A DNA stretch of 64,000 nt from Siphonodentalium dalli (taxonomy: Eukaryota; Mollusca; Scaphopoda; Gadilida; Siphonodentaliidae): the NCBI GenBank assembly GCA_032622095.1, contig CP136061.1, positions 173,169,107 through 173,233,106 on the forward strand, read 5' to 3'. Shown in pieces: positions 1 through 11,203 of the stretch. Within the stretch, counting starts at the first letter, position 1; each line of letters starts with the position of its first letter. The notes beneath the pieces are model-generated. The model searched no databases, was not told the origin of the DNA, and was given only the letters and a program-made list of their open reading frames with translations. Position numbers and translations under genes: made by a program.

Positions 1-37
1 ATACATATTTTTGTTATATAAAGGTAGTCCACATCGC

Positions 38-890
38 AATAGATCTTGATTAACCCTTTACACCTAGCCGGGGAGATAAATTACCATTGGAACATCGCTC
101 CAAGGGTTTTATTTCTCCGTCGAGGCACCAGTAATTTTTTTAATTCGCGCCGGTATCTCGATTCTCACAGCGCGAGATTTTGCGAGAAGCTGCCGCTTCA
201 CAACTTCACCTGCGAGCTTCCGACAAGAAAGCTGATGCAAGATGGTGCAATACTATTGGTAAATATATATTTCTTTCACAACGTTATAGATTGTTATTAA
301 ATCATTAACCATCGTAAAGTTTTACGAGTAATTAGTCAGTCTAAATAAACTTCCAGCAAATTATAGTTTCCACTTACGGAACAATATCTTATACTGCGCA
401 GCAATACGCTAATTAACAACTGTGCACTTTCTTTCTATCTCCGATCTTCAAGGTGTGCAGTTCACAAATTATAAACTCCTAAACTTTTTCCCGCCACCAC
501 CCCTTCGACCACCTTCATTCCATGCTCCTAGATAAGCCTTACAATTACGGATTTGTCAATGGGAAAATTTTATTTCAAGGTTCACATTTTTAATCTTTAG
601 GTTATCGCATCCACATAAACCCCAGATGTACATCACGGTTTATATTAGTCTGGCCCTCACGAGCCGTCATTCTTTCCCATTGACATATCTCTTTTTTCAT
701 TTACCGGGTGACTGGTCGGTATTAGGTACTTAAGTCGCAGTCCTTCCTTTCAAACCAGATTTCATCTATTTCTGGTTTCACCTTTGAAACTACCGGTACT
801 GATACTGGATTTTATCATTAGACACTTAAATTCACCGCCGACTCGTTACCCGGTTATTTCATTTTCATCTCATTAAGTTGTTTTGGCGTC
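38..890. other. Intronic flank, no recognised feature
   Basis: No credible coding exon, RNA gene or known element was recognised here. A short ORF at 46-300 shows no protein-like motif. If the acetyl-CoA carboxylase reading of the downstream exon is right, this stretch is intron. Confidence 0.4.
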
Positions 891-1177
891 TTTGAACCCA
901 CTGTTCATATGTTTTTTAACATTTATTTGGCTACCTTTATCTTATTTATTATGTGAACCTTTGAACCCACTGTTCATATGTTTTTTAACATTTATTTGGC
1001 TACCTTTATCTTATTTATTATGTGAACCATATATACATATTTTTGTTATATAAAAAGGTAGTCCACATTTGAACCCACTGTTCATATGTTTTTTAACATT
1101 TATTTGGCTACCTTTATCTTATTTATTATGTGAACCATATATACATATTTTTGTTATATAAAGGTAGTCCACATCGC
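891..1177. repeat. Tandem 69-bp repeat with AT-rich spacer
   Basis: A 69-bp unit starting TTTGAACCCACTG and ending TATGTGAACC occurs three times, at 891, 960 and 1068. The second and third copies are followed by an AT-rich spacer of 38-40 bp ending GGTAGTCCACAT. The same spacer opens the window at 1-37, including its trailing CGC, so the array or a relative extends to the left. CTACCTTTAT in the unit and ATAAAGGTAG in the spacer can pair as a hairpin. The repeat ends 14 bp before the Helitron A start. Confidence 0.85.
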
Positions 1178-2543
1178 TTAGGTAATAGAAATCTCTCTAC
1201 TATATATTTTGAGAACTCTGTATATATATAAAAATATAAATATATGTGTCCTCTATAGACTCTAAAACGGCTGGCTCGATTGAGTTCAAACTTCCCATCT
1301 TAAGGGTAAAAACCCACGGGAATCGTCGTCGCAGCATTTTGGAAAAGCTCAGACCACCCGTTCTCCACTCTCAGTCACAAAAAACGGCACTGCGGTGGTT
1401 AATCAAGTGATAATTTTATATGAGCGTTTGTTTTTGACGCATCGCTATAAAAGAGCGTTTGTTTACAATTCAACACAACAGAGATATACGGGAACAGACG
1501 CAGTTGATTTACAATTCTTTGTGAATAGCTAGACTGCCATTCGTTCGAGTTGTTTTAGATCAAACAATATTCTCTGTCGCACTCATATTTCGTCATGAAC
1601 GAATCCACTGTAATCGACCTATTATTAGAACGCAACACATGATACCAAACAAAATTACATCGAGTTGGTGATGGGGTTCACGGTGGGGTTATTTGACTGT
1701 CCGCTCTTTGTGGGGACTATTGACCATCTCGTTATGCGTCAAAACATCATGACGATTTAGAGAAACTGTCGCCCGTCAACTCTGTACAAAACTAGCACGC
1801 TGGATTGAGCTTATCTTCTCAAATATGTTTGGAAAGAATGGAGTATTTTCTATCCGGAGGTATTAAGTTTATTTTCCTGACCCTCCAAATTTAGCAATAA
1901 TAGGCAAAAACTTAACCCTCACCCCAATGTCATAAAATGCTAAGTATAGTCATCGCCGGGGATTGGATCCCAGAATGATAGAGTAGTGCGTAGTATTTCC
2001 TTTTAGTTAGTGTAGAACACACATAACAAGTGTAAAATGCAAATTTCCAACCATATTCACTATTAGATAAGTATCAAACTCCAAGATGGCGTCCAATATG
2101 GCATTCAGTTTTTATTTTAAGACTTAGTGAAGCGACATACGAAAAATCCTGGAAAGGAACGTCCCAAGTGCTAAAATGTATATTATTTTAATGACCATAT
2201 AGAATAGTATTTCATATGAAACATTAGTTTCACCAATAATACATCTTATCAATTGGAAAAATAAAAGTAAAAAATTTATTCCGCCATTCAATGTCATAAA
2301 ATTCGAACTAAAGTTGTCGCTTGGGATTGGAACCACGAATGATCGCATAATGCGCTGTTTTTTGTCTTATTAAATGTAGAATACACATGCAAATTGGCCA
2401 GAGAAATTGTCATCCAAATTTGTTATTAAAAGAGTATCATAATCGAAGATGGCGTTCAATATGGCGGCCAATTTTAAATTCAAGACTTAGTGAACGGACA
2501 TACGACAAATTCAGAAAAGAAATGTCCCCAGCGGTATATTATA

Positions 2544-3076
2544 GTGTGGGGGCAAGTGTTCAAAAACTGGTTCCTTGTATACTTTTTTAGTAGAAGCATG
2601 GCATGTATATTTTCAACATCAGGATGGGTTGTGCTAAATAATTGGACTCTATTCCAATTTTTTAATGTCACGTGACCTCCAAATCCAAGATGGCTGCCAT
2701 CACAAGCAAAAATCGGGATATTTTCGAGGACTTTTGCCCATATTTTTGAGCAAATCTACCTCAAATAGCCGCGATATGTCCCCAAATCATCCGATCCACT
2801 TGCCTTTATGGTTTACTGGTTTAGTCGAAACAGCAGATGTGCTCAGGAAGGTCAGAGTAAACATTATGGGTTGTTTAGCGATTTCCGCTTTGAGGGCTAA
2901 GGGTGATTTACAAGCCGTTTTTCACCATATCGGTACCCTTTCATCTTGTTCTACTTCCGGCTCGATACAAAATTGGAATAGAGTCTTAAAAATCCCTCCA
3001 AACTGAATAGGTTATGAAAATCATAGTGGCTTGCTTCTACTAAAAAAGTATACAAGATCTACATTTGCCCCCACAC
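2544..3076. mobile_element. 533-bp TA-flanked MITE, copy 1
   Basis: Terminal inverted repeats GTGTGGGGGCAA / TTGCCCCCACAC continue inward to a second matched block, CTTGTATACTTTTTTAGTAG. The element is flanked by TA on both sides (2542-2543 and 3077-3078), as in Tc1/mariner-type insertions. A 113-codon open frame at 2665-3006 lies inside but shows no known domain. It overlaps an AAGATGGCTGCC satellite-like block, so I do not call it a gene. Length is identical to copy 2, with only a handful of base differences. Confidence 0.85.
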
Positions 3077-3812
3077 TATGGTGTTGAAGGCAATTGTTCC
3101 AAAACGACGCCTTGCATACAGGTGCGACAATGACACTGCTTAATGCATGGTTACTGATTACACTGATCAGCGCTACCCCCTCCCCCCTCAACGCTCGTCT
3201 TACACAATGCTCTAACGGCGAATCATTAGACAAAACACACCATGTGATGTATGGGAGACAATTCTGTTGCGTTGTTGTGTTTACACATGTGACACTTAAC
3301 CACCATGCCGGATGGCGAGCAACTCTATTGTACCATGTGATGGGTAAGTTCTTCTCAAAATGGTTAAGTTCTACGTTTTCGATGGAATAAAATGGATGTT
3401 TTTGCAAAAGTCATTTCAATTTGAATGGTCACGCGTTCGCGGGTTGTTTGTGGATGCTTTTGGACTGGGGCAGATGAAGGAATCACGGCGTACATGTATC
3501 TAGCGTTTTCTCTGCCTATTGTTGGGTTCGACACCATTTCCACTGCTATTTTCTGTACTTATATGTTAAACACGCCTCGTTGGTAGGGGCGGGAGGAACC
3601 TTGGGTAGTGGGTGGGCGGGTATTGCTCAGATGAAATATACATTTATAACATTGTGAACAAGACCAGATTTCGATGAAAACAGTCATTATTCATTTCGCC
3701 GTTGGAGCTGTATGGCTAGTTAATCGCCATCAATTCTGTTCTATCTCTAACTCTATGGTTAATTAACATTGGTCAAACACCATAAAGGCAATGCAATGAA
3801 TGAAATAGATTA
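3077..3812. other. Segment between twin MITEs
   Basis: About 736 bp separate the two 533-bp MITEs. Small ORFs on both strands (about 3021-3407) overlap each other and show no recognisable motif. The flanking foldback sequence resumes only after copy 2, so this segment entered with the MITEs rather than belonging to the foldback arm. Confidence 0.55.
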
Positions 3813-4345
3813 GTGTGGGGGCAAGTGTTCAAAAACTGGTTCCTTGTATACTTTTTTAGTAGAAGCATGGCATGTATATTTTCAACATCAGGATGGGTTG
3901 TGCTAAATAATTGGACTCTATTCCAATTTTGTAATGTCACGCGACCTCCAAATCCAAGATGGCTGCCATCACAAGCAAAAATCGGGATATTTTCGAGGAC
4001 TTTTGCCCATATTTTTGAGCAAATCTACCTCAAATAGCCGCGATATGTCCCCAAATCATCCGATCCACTTGCCTTTATGGTTTACTGGTTTAGTCGAAAC
4101 AGCAGATGTGCTCAGGAAGGTCAGAGTAAACATTATGGGTTGTTTAGCGATTTCCGCTTTGAGGGCTGGGGGTGATTTACAAGCCGTTTTTCACCATATC
4201 GGTACCCTTTCATCTAGTTCTACTTCCGGCTCGATACAAAATTGGAATAGAGTCTTAAAAATCCCTCCAAACTGAATAGGTTATGAAAATCATAGTGGCT
4301 TGCTTCTACTAAAAAAGTATACAAGATCTACATTTGCCCCCACAC
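3813..4345. mobile_element. 533-bp TA-flanked MITE, copy 2
   Basis: Same length, orientation and terminal repeats as the copy at 2544-3076, flanked by TA at 3811-3812 and 4346-4347. Differences seen by eye are few: for example one base in the CACGTGACC/CACGCGACC block and two in the GGGCTAAGGG/GGGCTGGGGG block. The copies are therefore either a recent duplication or two recent insertions. Confidence 0.85.
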
Positions 4346-4655
4346 TATTATATATAATTGTACTAACTACATAGAATATTTCATATCAAACATTAGATTC
4401 AGCATTGATCTTTATTATCAGTAAACTGTTGATGAAATAATTAGACAAAAACTAGATCACTCCTACAGTCACAAACTTCCACACAAAATGGGCCACAGTG
4501 GATTGTAGTAAAGGCCAAAAAGAAATGAGCATACATTTTGGATTTCATTTGTGCTGAATACGACAAAGAAACAAAAAGTTTGAAGTCACACCCACTATTG
4601 CGCCATAATGGCGGCCAATATGGCATTTAAGTTTAATGTCAACACTTTGTAAACA

Positions 4656-6806
4656 AGACAGTCAATGACTGTGGGGTCGCTCACCAGACTGCAAAGACTG
4701 ATAAGACTGGGACTCTGGAGACCAAAACAGTCAGCACTTTTCATAATCACTTTAAAAGAAGTAGATTTAAACAGGATATGTGGCTAGAGAGACTGTAAGT
4801 ATGTAGATTGGTGAAAATCTACCTTGAAATTGCCAACTGTACACTACTGATCACCCCCCATTTAAAAAAAAATCTGAATTGCAGTCAAGGAAGAACATTC
4901 CATTCTATATAAGCCAAATAGTTCTTGCAAAACATATTTTAAGAATTACTATGCAGTGAAATAGTTAAGTCTCTGGCTCTGCCCTTATTTGACTTTGTGA
5001 TCCCATTTTCACAAATCTGATAAGGATAAGATTTAAGTTCCCCAGTTGAAGTTGGTGATATTCACCCATTGGGCACCTCATTTATGAATTTTATCTTCTG
5101 CAAGTTAGGGGATATAGAAACTTCCTAGAAGGGAAATTTAACTAACAACAATGTAAATTTGATACTGTAGATACTTCCCAGAAGATGAGGCCTAAGCAGA
5201 ATGAGGTCTCCAGAAGGTGAATTTGGTTATGCTAGCCCGCTGTGTGGGATAGCATCACAAAAAGCATGTATGTTCCTACATTGTGCATGCCTGGCCTCAA
5301 GCAACACAATGTATTATACAATCAAGCCTTTTGAAATAGTGTGAAAGTGTGTCTGTCATTTGCAGAATGAGGTCCCCAGAGGGTGAATTTAGTGATGCTA
5401 TCCCGCACAGCGGGCTAGCATCACTAAATTCACCCTCTGGGGACCTCATTCTGCTAGGGCCCCCAACTGCTATGGCAGACCTAGGATAAGATTGAAGTTC
5501 CCCAGTTGAAGTTGGTGATGTTCACCCATTGGGCACCTCAATTAGGAATTTATCTTCTGCAAATTAGGGGATATAGAAACTTCCTAGAAGGGAAATGTAA
5601 CTAACAACAATGTTAATTTGATACTATAGATACTTCCCAGAAGATGAGGCCTAAGCAGAATGAGGTCTCCAGAGGGTGAATTTGGTGATGCTAGGCCGCT
5701 GTGTGGGATAGCATCACTAAATTCACCCTCTGGGGACCTCATTCTGCAAATGACATTAGTCCTGATATGAACAATACATGAGAGATTGGGAATTAATGAC
5801 ATCTAGCAAATCTGCAGGAATGTTTATAAACATATCAAGATTGACATGATTGTGTCGGCATACCCAGCATATATACAGTTACAGCCAAAGTAAATGCTTC
5901 TTATTAATGATTCTGTCAAGAATTTGAGTAAATTTTATTTTTGAGACCAGGCCAGGGTGGCAGAAGCAGTGCACTTGAATGAAGGGCCAGGGGCCACAAC
6001 CTACAGAAATGTAATGGCATTAGTTTTTCAATTATCAAAAAATGTTAAACAATATATATATATATATTAAATTGACCATGGAGTTAAATACACTTTTTTT
6101 TTTTTTTTTTAAATATTCTAATAAAAAAAAACAATTCCACAGTTTTTTTTAACAATTCTTTTATTTTTTAATATATCATTCTTTTCTATTCTTTTCTTTT
6201 TTGGTTAAAGAGTCTAATCTGAATTTTTTTTCTTCTGAGTTATGTCCCTGGCCCCACCCACATTTGACCCAGTGACCTCATTTGAACAAATCTGAACCCC
6301 AGTCAACCAATGATCCTTCATACCAAATATGAACCCATTTGGCCTGATGGTATTCGAGAAGATGTTTAAAAGAATTACTATGGAGGGAAAGAGTTATGGC
6401 CCTGGTTTCTCAACTAATCAACCTGGTGACCTCATTTGAACAAATCTGGATGTGAGTCACCTAGGGAACATCCACACCAAATATGAACCCATTAGGCCTT
6501 ATGGTTCTGGAAAAGAAGTCGTTATAAGAATTACTATGAAGGAATAGAGTTGTGGCCCTGCTTTCGCAACTATTTGACCCAGTGACCTCATTTGAACAAA
6601 TCTGAATGAGAGTCACCTAGGGAACATCCACACCAAATATGAACCAATTCGGTCCAATGGAACTTTAGAAGAAGATGTTCAAAGAATTGTTGACGGACGG
6701 ATGGACGGATGGACGGAAGGACGGATGGACGGACGGATGGACGGACGACGGACGAGGAGTGATGACTATAGCTCCACCGGAGACTTCGTCTCAGGTGAGC
6801 TAAAAA
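4656..6806 (+). mobile_element. Repeat-core element, family Q, copy 1
   Basis: The start matches two other copies (58945 and 59790): GACTGTGGGGTCGCTCACC followed by AGACTGCAAAGACTGATAAG. The core has tandem units of about 155-158 bp marked by AGAATTACTATGGAGG and CATTTGAACAAATCTGAA. The 3' end has a GACGGAC/GATGGAC microsatellite (6693-6755), then CTCCACCGGAGACTTCGTCT, a hairpin-forming segment, and ends GGTGAGCTAAAAA. GCTCACC near the start and GGTGAGC at the end are inverted. No protein is encoded. The layout resembles bivalve pearl/HINE-type elements, which is an inference. Confidence 0.6.
5024..5755. repeat. Tandem duplication with near-perfect 93-nt hairpins
   Basis: A segment starting GGATAAGAT-TAAGTTCCCC (5024) recurs at about 5483, a period near 460 bp. 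Each ends in a hairpin-forming block that starts GCAGAATGAGGT and ends ACCTCATTCTGC. The block at 5362-5454 folds almost perfectly over its whole length around a CCGCACAGCGGG centre. The block at 5655-5746 is similar with a few mismatches. A half copy lacking the closing arm lies at 5196-5258. This looks like a small foldback insertion duplicated together with its flank. Confidence 0.75.
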
Positions 6807-9700
6807 CTAGTACGATATGCGGGCAAATAAACGTCTCATATGGTATTACTTATGTGTATGTTTCCATTATTACATGGTAATTTATTGTTTGCGTGATTAC
6901 GGAGACCAAAATGTGGTGGTCAACTATAGAAACAAAAAATCAGATAAGCTTTGTCATGTCTCGAATGTATAACACTTCGTGAAAACAAATACGGGAAATC
7001 AGGACAAATGACGTCTCCATTTGTATATATATATTGTGTCGATTCATCACATTCATTTCATTCACAATAGTCATATGAAGTAGTAGTTCTGTTATCAACA
7101 TATCTTTTAATTTGCGAAATAATAAACACAAAACTCAACATTCCTCATATCGAAAGTTAAAACAATGCGCACAAAGGTATCTCTGAGAATCCTAACCAAG
7201 AATAAAACAACAAATGCGCAGTTGCAGATGTCATTTGGTGTTCACATGTACTTTTTTATTATTAATTGTTTGTTTTATTATGAATTGTATTGTTAGCATA
7301 TTGTTGTTTATGCAAATAAATTTTATCGTATCGTTTAGTGCGACATAATTATGTAAGAACCACACTCGCTATAAGATGGATCTTAAAATACAAGATGGCA
7401 TCCCATAATATAGATGTCATTTCAATTTTGCGAAGAAGTACAACGGCCAGAAAAAAAGACTTCCTTTTGTGATGCTTTGCGCTGGATTTGTTGTTGAAGT
7501 ACCAATTGTTTTCAACAACCGTTTGTTTGCTCTGGTGATAGTCGATAAGTTAACTTTTCAATAATACTATTTTGGAATAGAATAACATTAACATATATGT
7601 TATCTTCATAAAGATAAGCAACATTTGCTTTTATCAATCATAAAAATTACATGGCTCTGATGGCTTACCATTAAATTAACGTTCAGTGACTAAAGGTTAA
7701 ACATGACGACATGTTTATAGAGACAGATGGATCTGAGAAATACAATTATTATTCCCATATTTTCATTGAATATGAGTCATACAATGTTATTCTATGCATT
7801 CACAGCAATGGGCACTTGAGCATGGCATGTCCAGGTTTTCTTGAGAAACAAAAATTACTATTCTGGGTGAACAAGAACACAACACTATACACCAGTGATT
7901 TTTAGTTGATTACATCACACTGACTTACACTCAGTTACTTGTGTCCCCATAAAACACCAAATCGACGACGAATGTGTTATAAATCCTGATCAGTAACACT
8001 GATATGAGGTCCATGTTAAGTGAAAATAACTTTCGAATATCTGCCAGTTTGGGGGTTTGGCTTATGTATGGACTGAGTATATTGCTTCCGCGATAAGATC
8101 GACGCTGTCTTTCCGCCACCATAAGAATACAATGTATGTTGTGGTATGGCCTAGTCGCCATAGACCGAACCGTAAACACAATTTGGAATTTTGGATATCT
8201 ATATATCAAGACTAATGACTAGTGTCTATTGTGAATTGCCTTATGCCTGCCGCCATTTCAATTGTGTTAATAGCCTACATATTTTCATTACTTACCATTT
8301 TATTCATTTCAAATTCCACCAGACTCAAAAGAACCGTGGATAAAACAAACGTTTTAGTGACATTCTGGTTTGCTTGTGAGTTGCGTGATTATGATTAGAA
8401 TCTAACGGCAATCATAAATGCAACACCAATGTGCATGTTCAATGGAGATCATCGCACTATGACCTATATATCAATGCAATGTCATTTAACTCACAAATTA
8501 GTCGGGACTAAAATAACAATGTACGGGAAAACATGCACATCACGCAACATATGGCGAGAACAACTTATATTCATGGGGCGTTGCCTTCTTGTTTGACGCT
8601 GAGTCGAAACTCGAACGATTATACAAAGCAGCAACCTCTCGATCACTATAACGCCTATTTATAAACCATTGTACGCTGATTGCATTATATGGACATTGTG
8701 GTCCCATGTTATGTCATTAAAGAGCATTTTGTGTGTGCGATGATGAATTTTGTGTATCGTTAATAGGTAGTTACTATCATGTGTAAACTTTGATTGCTCG
8801 TGGACTCATATCCAACTTTGGCAAAACCAGAGATCGATAAGATATCTTATTTACTGGATTTCAAATTGTATGCCATTTTTGTTTTTTGCGTTACTACATA
8901 AAACAACAGATGGTGATTCTGTTATTTAATGTTTCATGTGGCCAAAACTGTTGCAAGGCTCTCTGAAAATGTTGGTGAAAATTCAAAAACATGTTAAGGA
9001 GGACTGCACATTCAAGACTATCACAATATGTTAATGATAGCAATATGTTAGTTTTGGACATTACAACATCACTTCGTACCACATAGAGTGCATGATTATT
9101 TGTAACGGTCAATGGCCATCCTCTATTATTACCAGTTGTCTACATATTGTTAATTCTTTACTTACTTAACGTCCCAAAATGACATCAAATGTGTCAAACA
9201 ATAGTCAAATGTGCATTGGAGATCAATACACGATTGGGCAAATTAAACTATTTAAGTCATTCTCGGAATTTCACTAAGTGTTTTTTATTTTTGTAGGCTC
9301 GTCTTTCTCCAAATATTTGATATAAAGTTCCTGATAATTGTTAAACAAAACAACCTAAACATTCAACAAATTCAAATTTCCATCCAGTATTAATCCTGGC
9401 GTCACACCTGTGTCATATCCAAGGGTGTGACATTTGGAACCTGATGTAGGATACCACCAAACCAATGGAAGGACACGGCTTATCCGTCCTTACGGAGCTG
9501 ATCGACAGTTTATGGAACTTATGGAAGTTAATTTGTGACAATCACGTCAAAGCTTTATCTGAAAAATGTTGTTTTACCACCATCACTCAAACACAATATA
9601 TCGACGTCTAATATAAACACACAATCTAAGCAATATATCGCTTCAAACTGCCGTATGATACATTTTGACCGACTTTCGTATTCATTGTTCGCAGCGTGTT
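6807..9700. other. Unassigned interior of foldback element
   Basis: No coding region was recognised on either strand. Some motifs repeat loosely, such as AATGTGCATGTTCAATGGAG near 8430 and AATGTGCATTGGAG near 9208, suggesting old internal duplication with a period near 0.8 kb. The stretch may be the original core of the foldback element or an older insertion. I cannot distinguish these. Confidence 0.35.
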
Positions 9701-11203
9701 GGCATTAAAATTAGCCGTCATAATGGGCGTCATCTTGGATTTTTGGTTGTCTACTAAGACCAGATGTGGATGCCAATTTTACATTTTATGTTTCTTCGTT
9801 GTATTCAACACAAAGTAATTCCGAACGATTTGCTTAATTCTTTGCATTCTGGACTATAGTCACAAGTGCCGCCATTATGTGGACGTTTGTGACTTGGTGT
9901 TGATTAAGTTTTTGTTTACTAATTCTCCAACTGATAAGATAGACTAATGGTGAAATTACTTTACCCTATGAGATATCGTCTATGTAGTCACTTCAATGAT
10001 ATACAATATGCCACAGGGGGCGTTCCGTTTTTAAAATTGGACGCCATATTGGGTGCCATTTTGTTGCATCATACTCTTCTAATAGTGAATATGGATGGAA
10101 ATTCATACCTGTCACTTCGTATGTTTGTTCTACATTAAATAAAACAACATACTGCGCATAATGCTATCACTCGTGGTTCCAATCACAGTCGATAACTTTA
10201 TTTCGAATTTTATGACATTGGATGGAGGGATACAGTTCTACCTATTAGCTTACCAATTGAAAAGATGTATTAATGGTCAAATCAATGTTTGATATGAAAT
10301 GTTGTTCTATGTAGTCACTACAATAATATAGATTTTACCACTGGGAACGTTCCTTTTCGGGATTTTTCGTATGTCGCTCCACAGAGTCTTAAAATAAAAA
10401 CTGAATGCCATATTGGACGCCATCTTGGATTTTGATACTCTTCTAATGGTGAATATGGTTGGAAATTCGAATTGTACATTTGTTATGTGTGTTCTACACG
10501 AAGCAAAAGAAACACTACGCACTATTTTATCATTCTGGGATCCAATCCCAGGCGATGGCTATACTCAGCATTTTATGACATTGGGGGAGGGGTAAGTTTT
10601 TTCCAATTAATTACAATATTTTAGGGATAGGGTAATACAATTAATACCCTCGGGTAGAAAATACTCCATTCTTTCCAAACATATATGACAAGATAAGCTC
10701 AACCCAGCGTGCTAGTTTTTTACAGAGTTGACGGGCGACAGTTTCTCTGAATCGTCATGATTTTTTGACGCATAATGTTACATTCTCTACCATGACGTCG
10801 TGAAATCTCAAACAAATCAGAAAAAATAGGAACCTTCCAATCTAGTATCACCATGTACCACATAATAACAAATAGAACGTTCTGTTTTTGGTGATGTGCT
10901 TAACTTTTAACCAATTGTGTATAGCTGGCCAACCGCTGAAAACAGGCTAATTTTTCGGTAGGGTACCTCCACAAATAGTATTACCATACATAGCTGCCAC
11001 CAATTCCGATAAGGCCAAGAATCATTTTCATAAATGATATATATTTACTTTCCAGAAAAGGTTGGTTTCAATTTGTTCTACTTTTGGCGTTTGGCCGCTC
11101 CTCTACTCATTGAAAGAAAAAAAATTAAAAAAAAAAACAAAATAATTAAATATTAAATGTCATGTTTCTGACCGACCACGCCAGTGGCGGGCTAACCTGC
11201 TAG

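Larger units (their letters stand above)
1732..10775. mobile_element. Foldback element with long degenerate inverted repeats
   Basis: The left arm (1732-2543, continuing 4346-4640) matches the reverse complement of the right arm (about 9700-10775). Both ends start TTATGCGTCAAAA and continue through TAGCACGCTGG, TTGGAAAGAATGGAGTA and later blocks. Each arm contains two related units of roughly 340 bp, each including an AAGATGGCGTCCAATATGGC-like segment and a TGTAGAACACAC-like segment. The arms have many substitutions and small indels, so the copy is old. No transposase ORF was found between the arms and I cannot assign a superfamily. No convincing target duplication is visible. The left arm was later split by the twin MITEs at 2544-4345. 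Confidence 0.7.
1192..11203 (+). mobile_element. Helitron A (non-autonomous, 10 kb, expanded by nested insertions)
   Basis: The 5' end begins TC (TCTCTCTACTATATATTTTG) right after an A at 1191. The 3' end is CTAG at 11200-11203, preceded by a short GC hairpin, CGCCA-G-TGGCG. TC start, 3' hairpin and CTRR end are the standard Helitron signature. The first 370 bp are clearly homologous to the start of Helitron B at 11204, including GAGCGTTTGTTTTTGACGCA and a GACTGTCCGCTCTTTG motif further in. No Rep/helicase ORF is present, so it would need transposition in trans. Most of its length is a foldback element (1732-10775) and other repeats, so the native Helitron is only about 1 kb. The A/T insertion site is consistent at the left end; on the right it abuts Helitron B. 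Confidence 0.75.

Noticed and set aside
2665-4275. Two near-identical 113-codon ORFs (2665-3006, 3934-4275)
   Set aside because: Both lie inside the twin 533-bp MITEs. The similarity reflects element identity, and no domain is visible.
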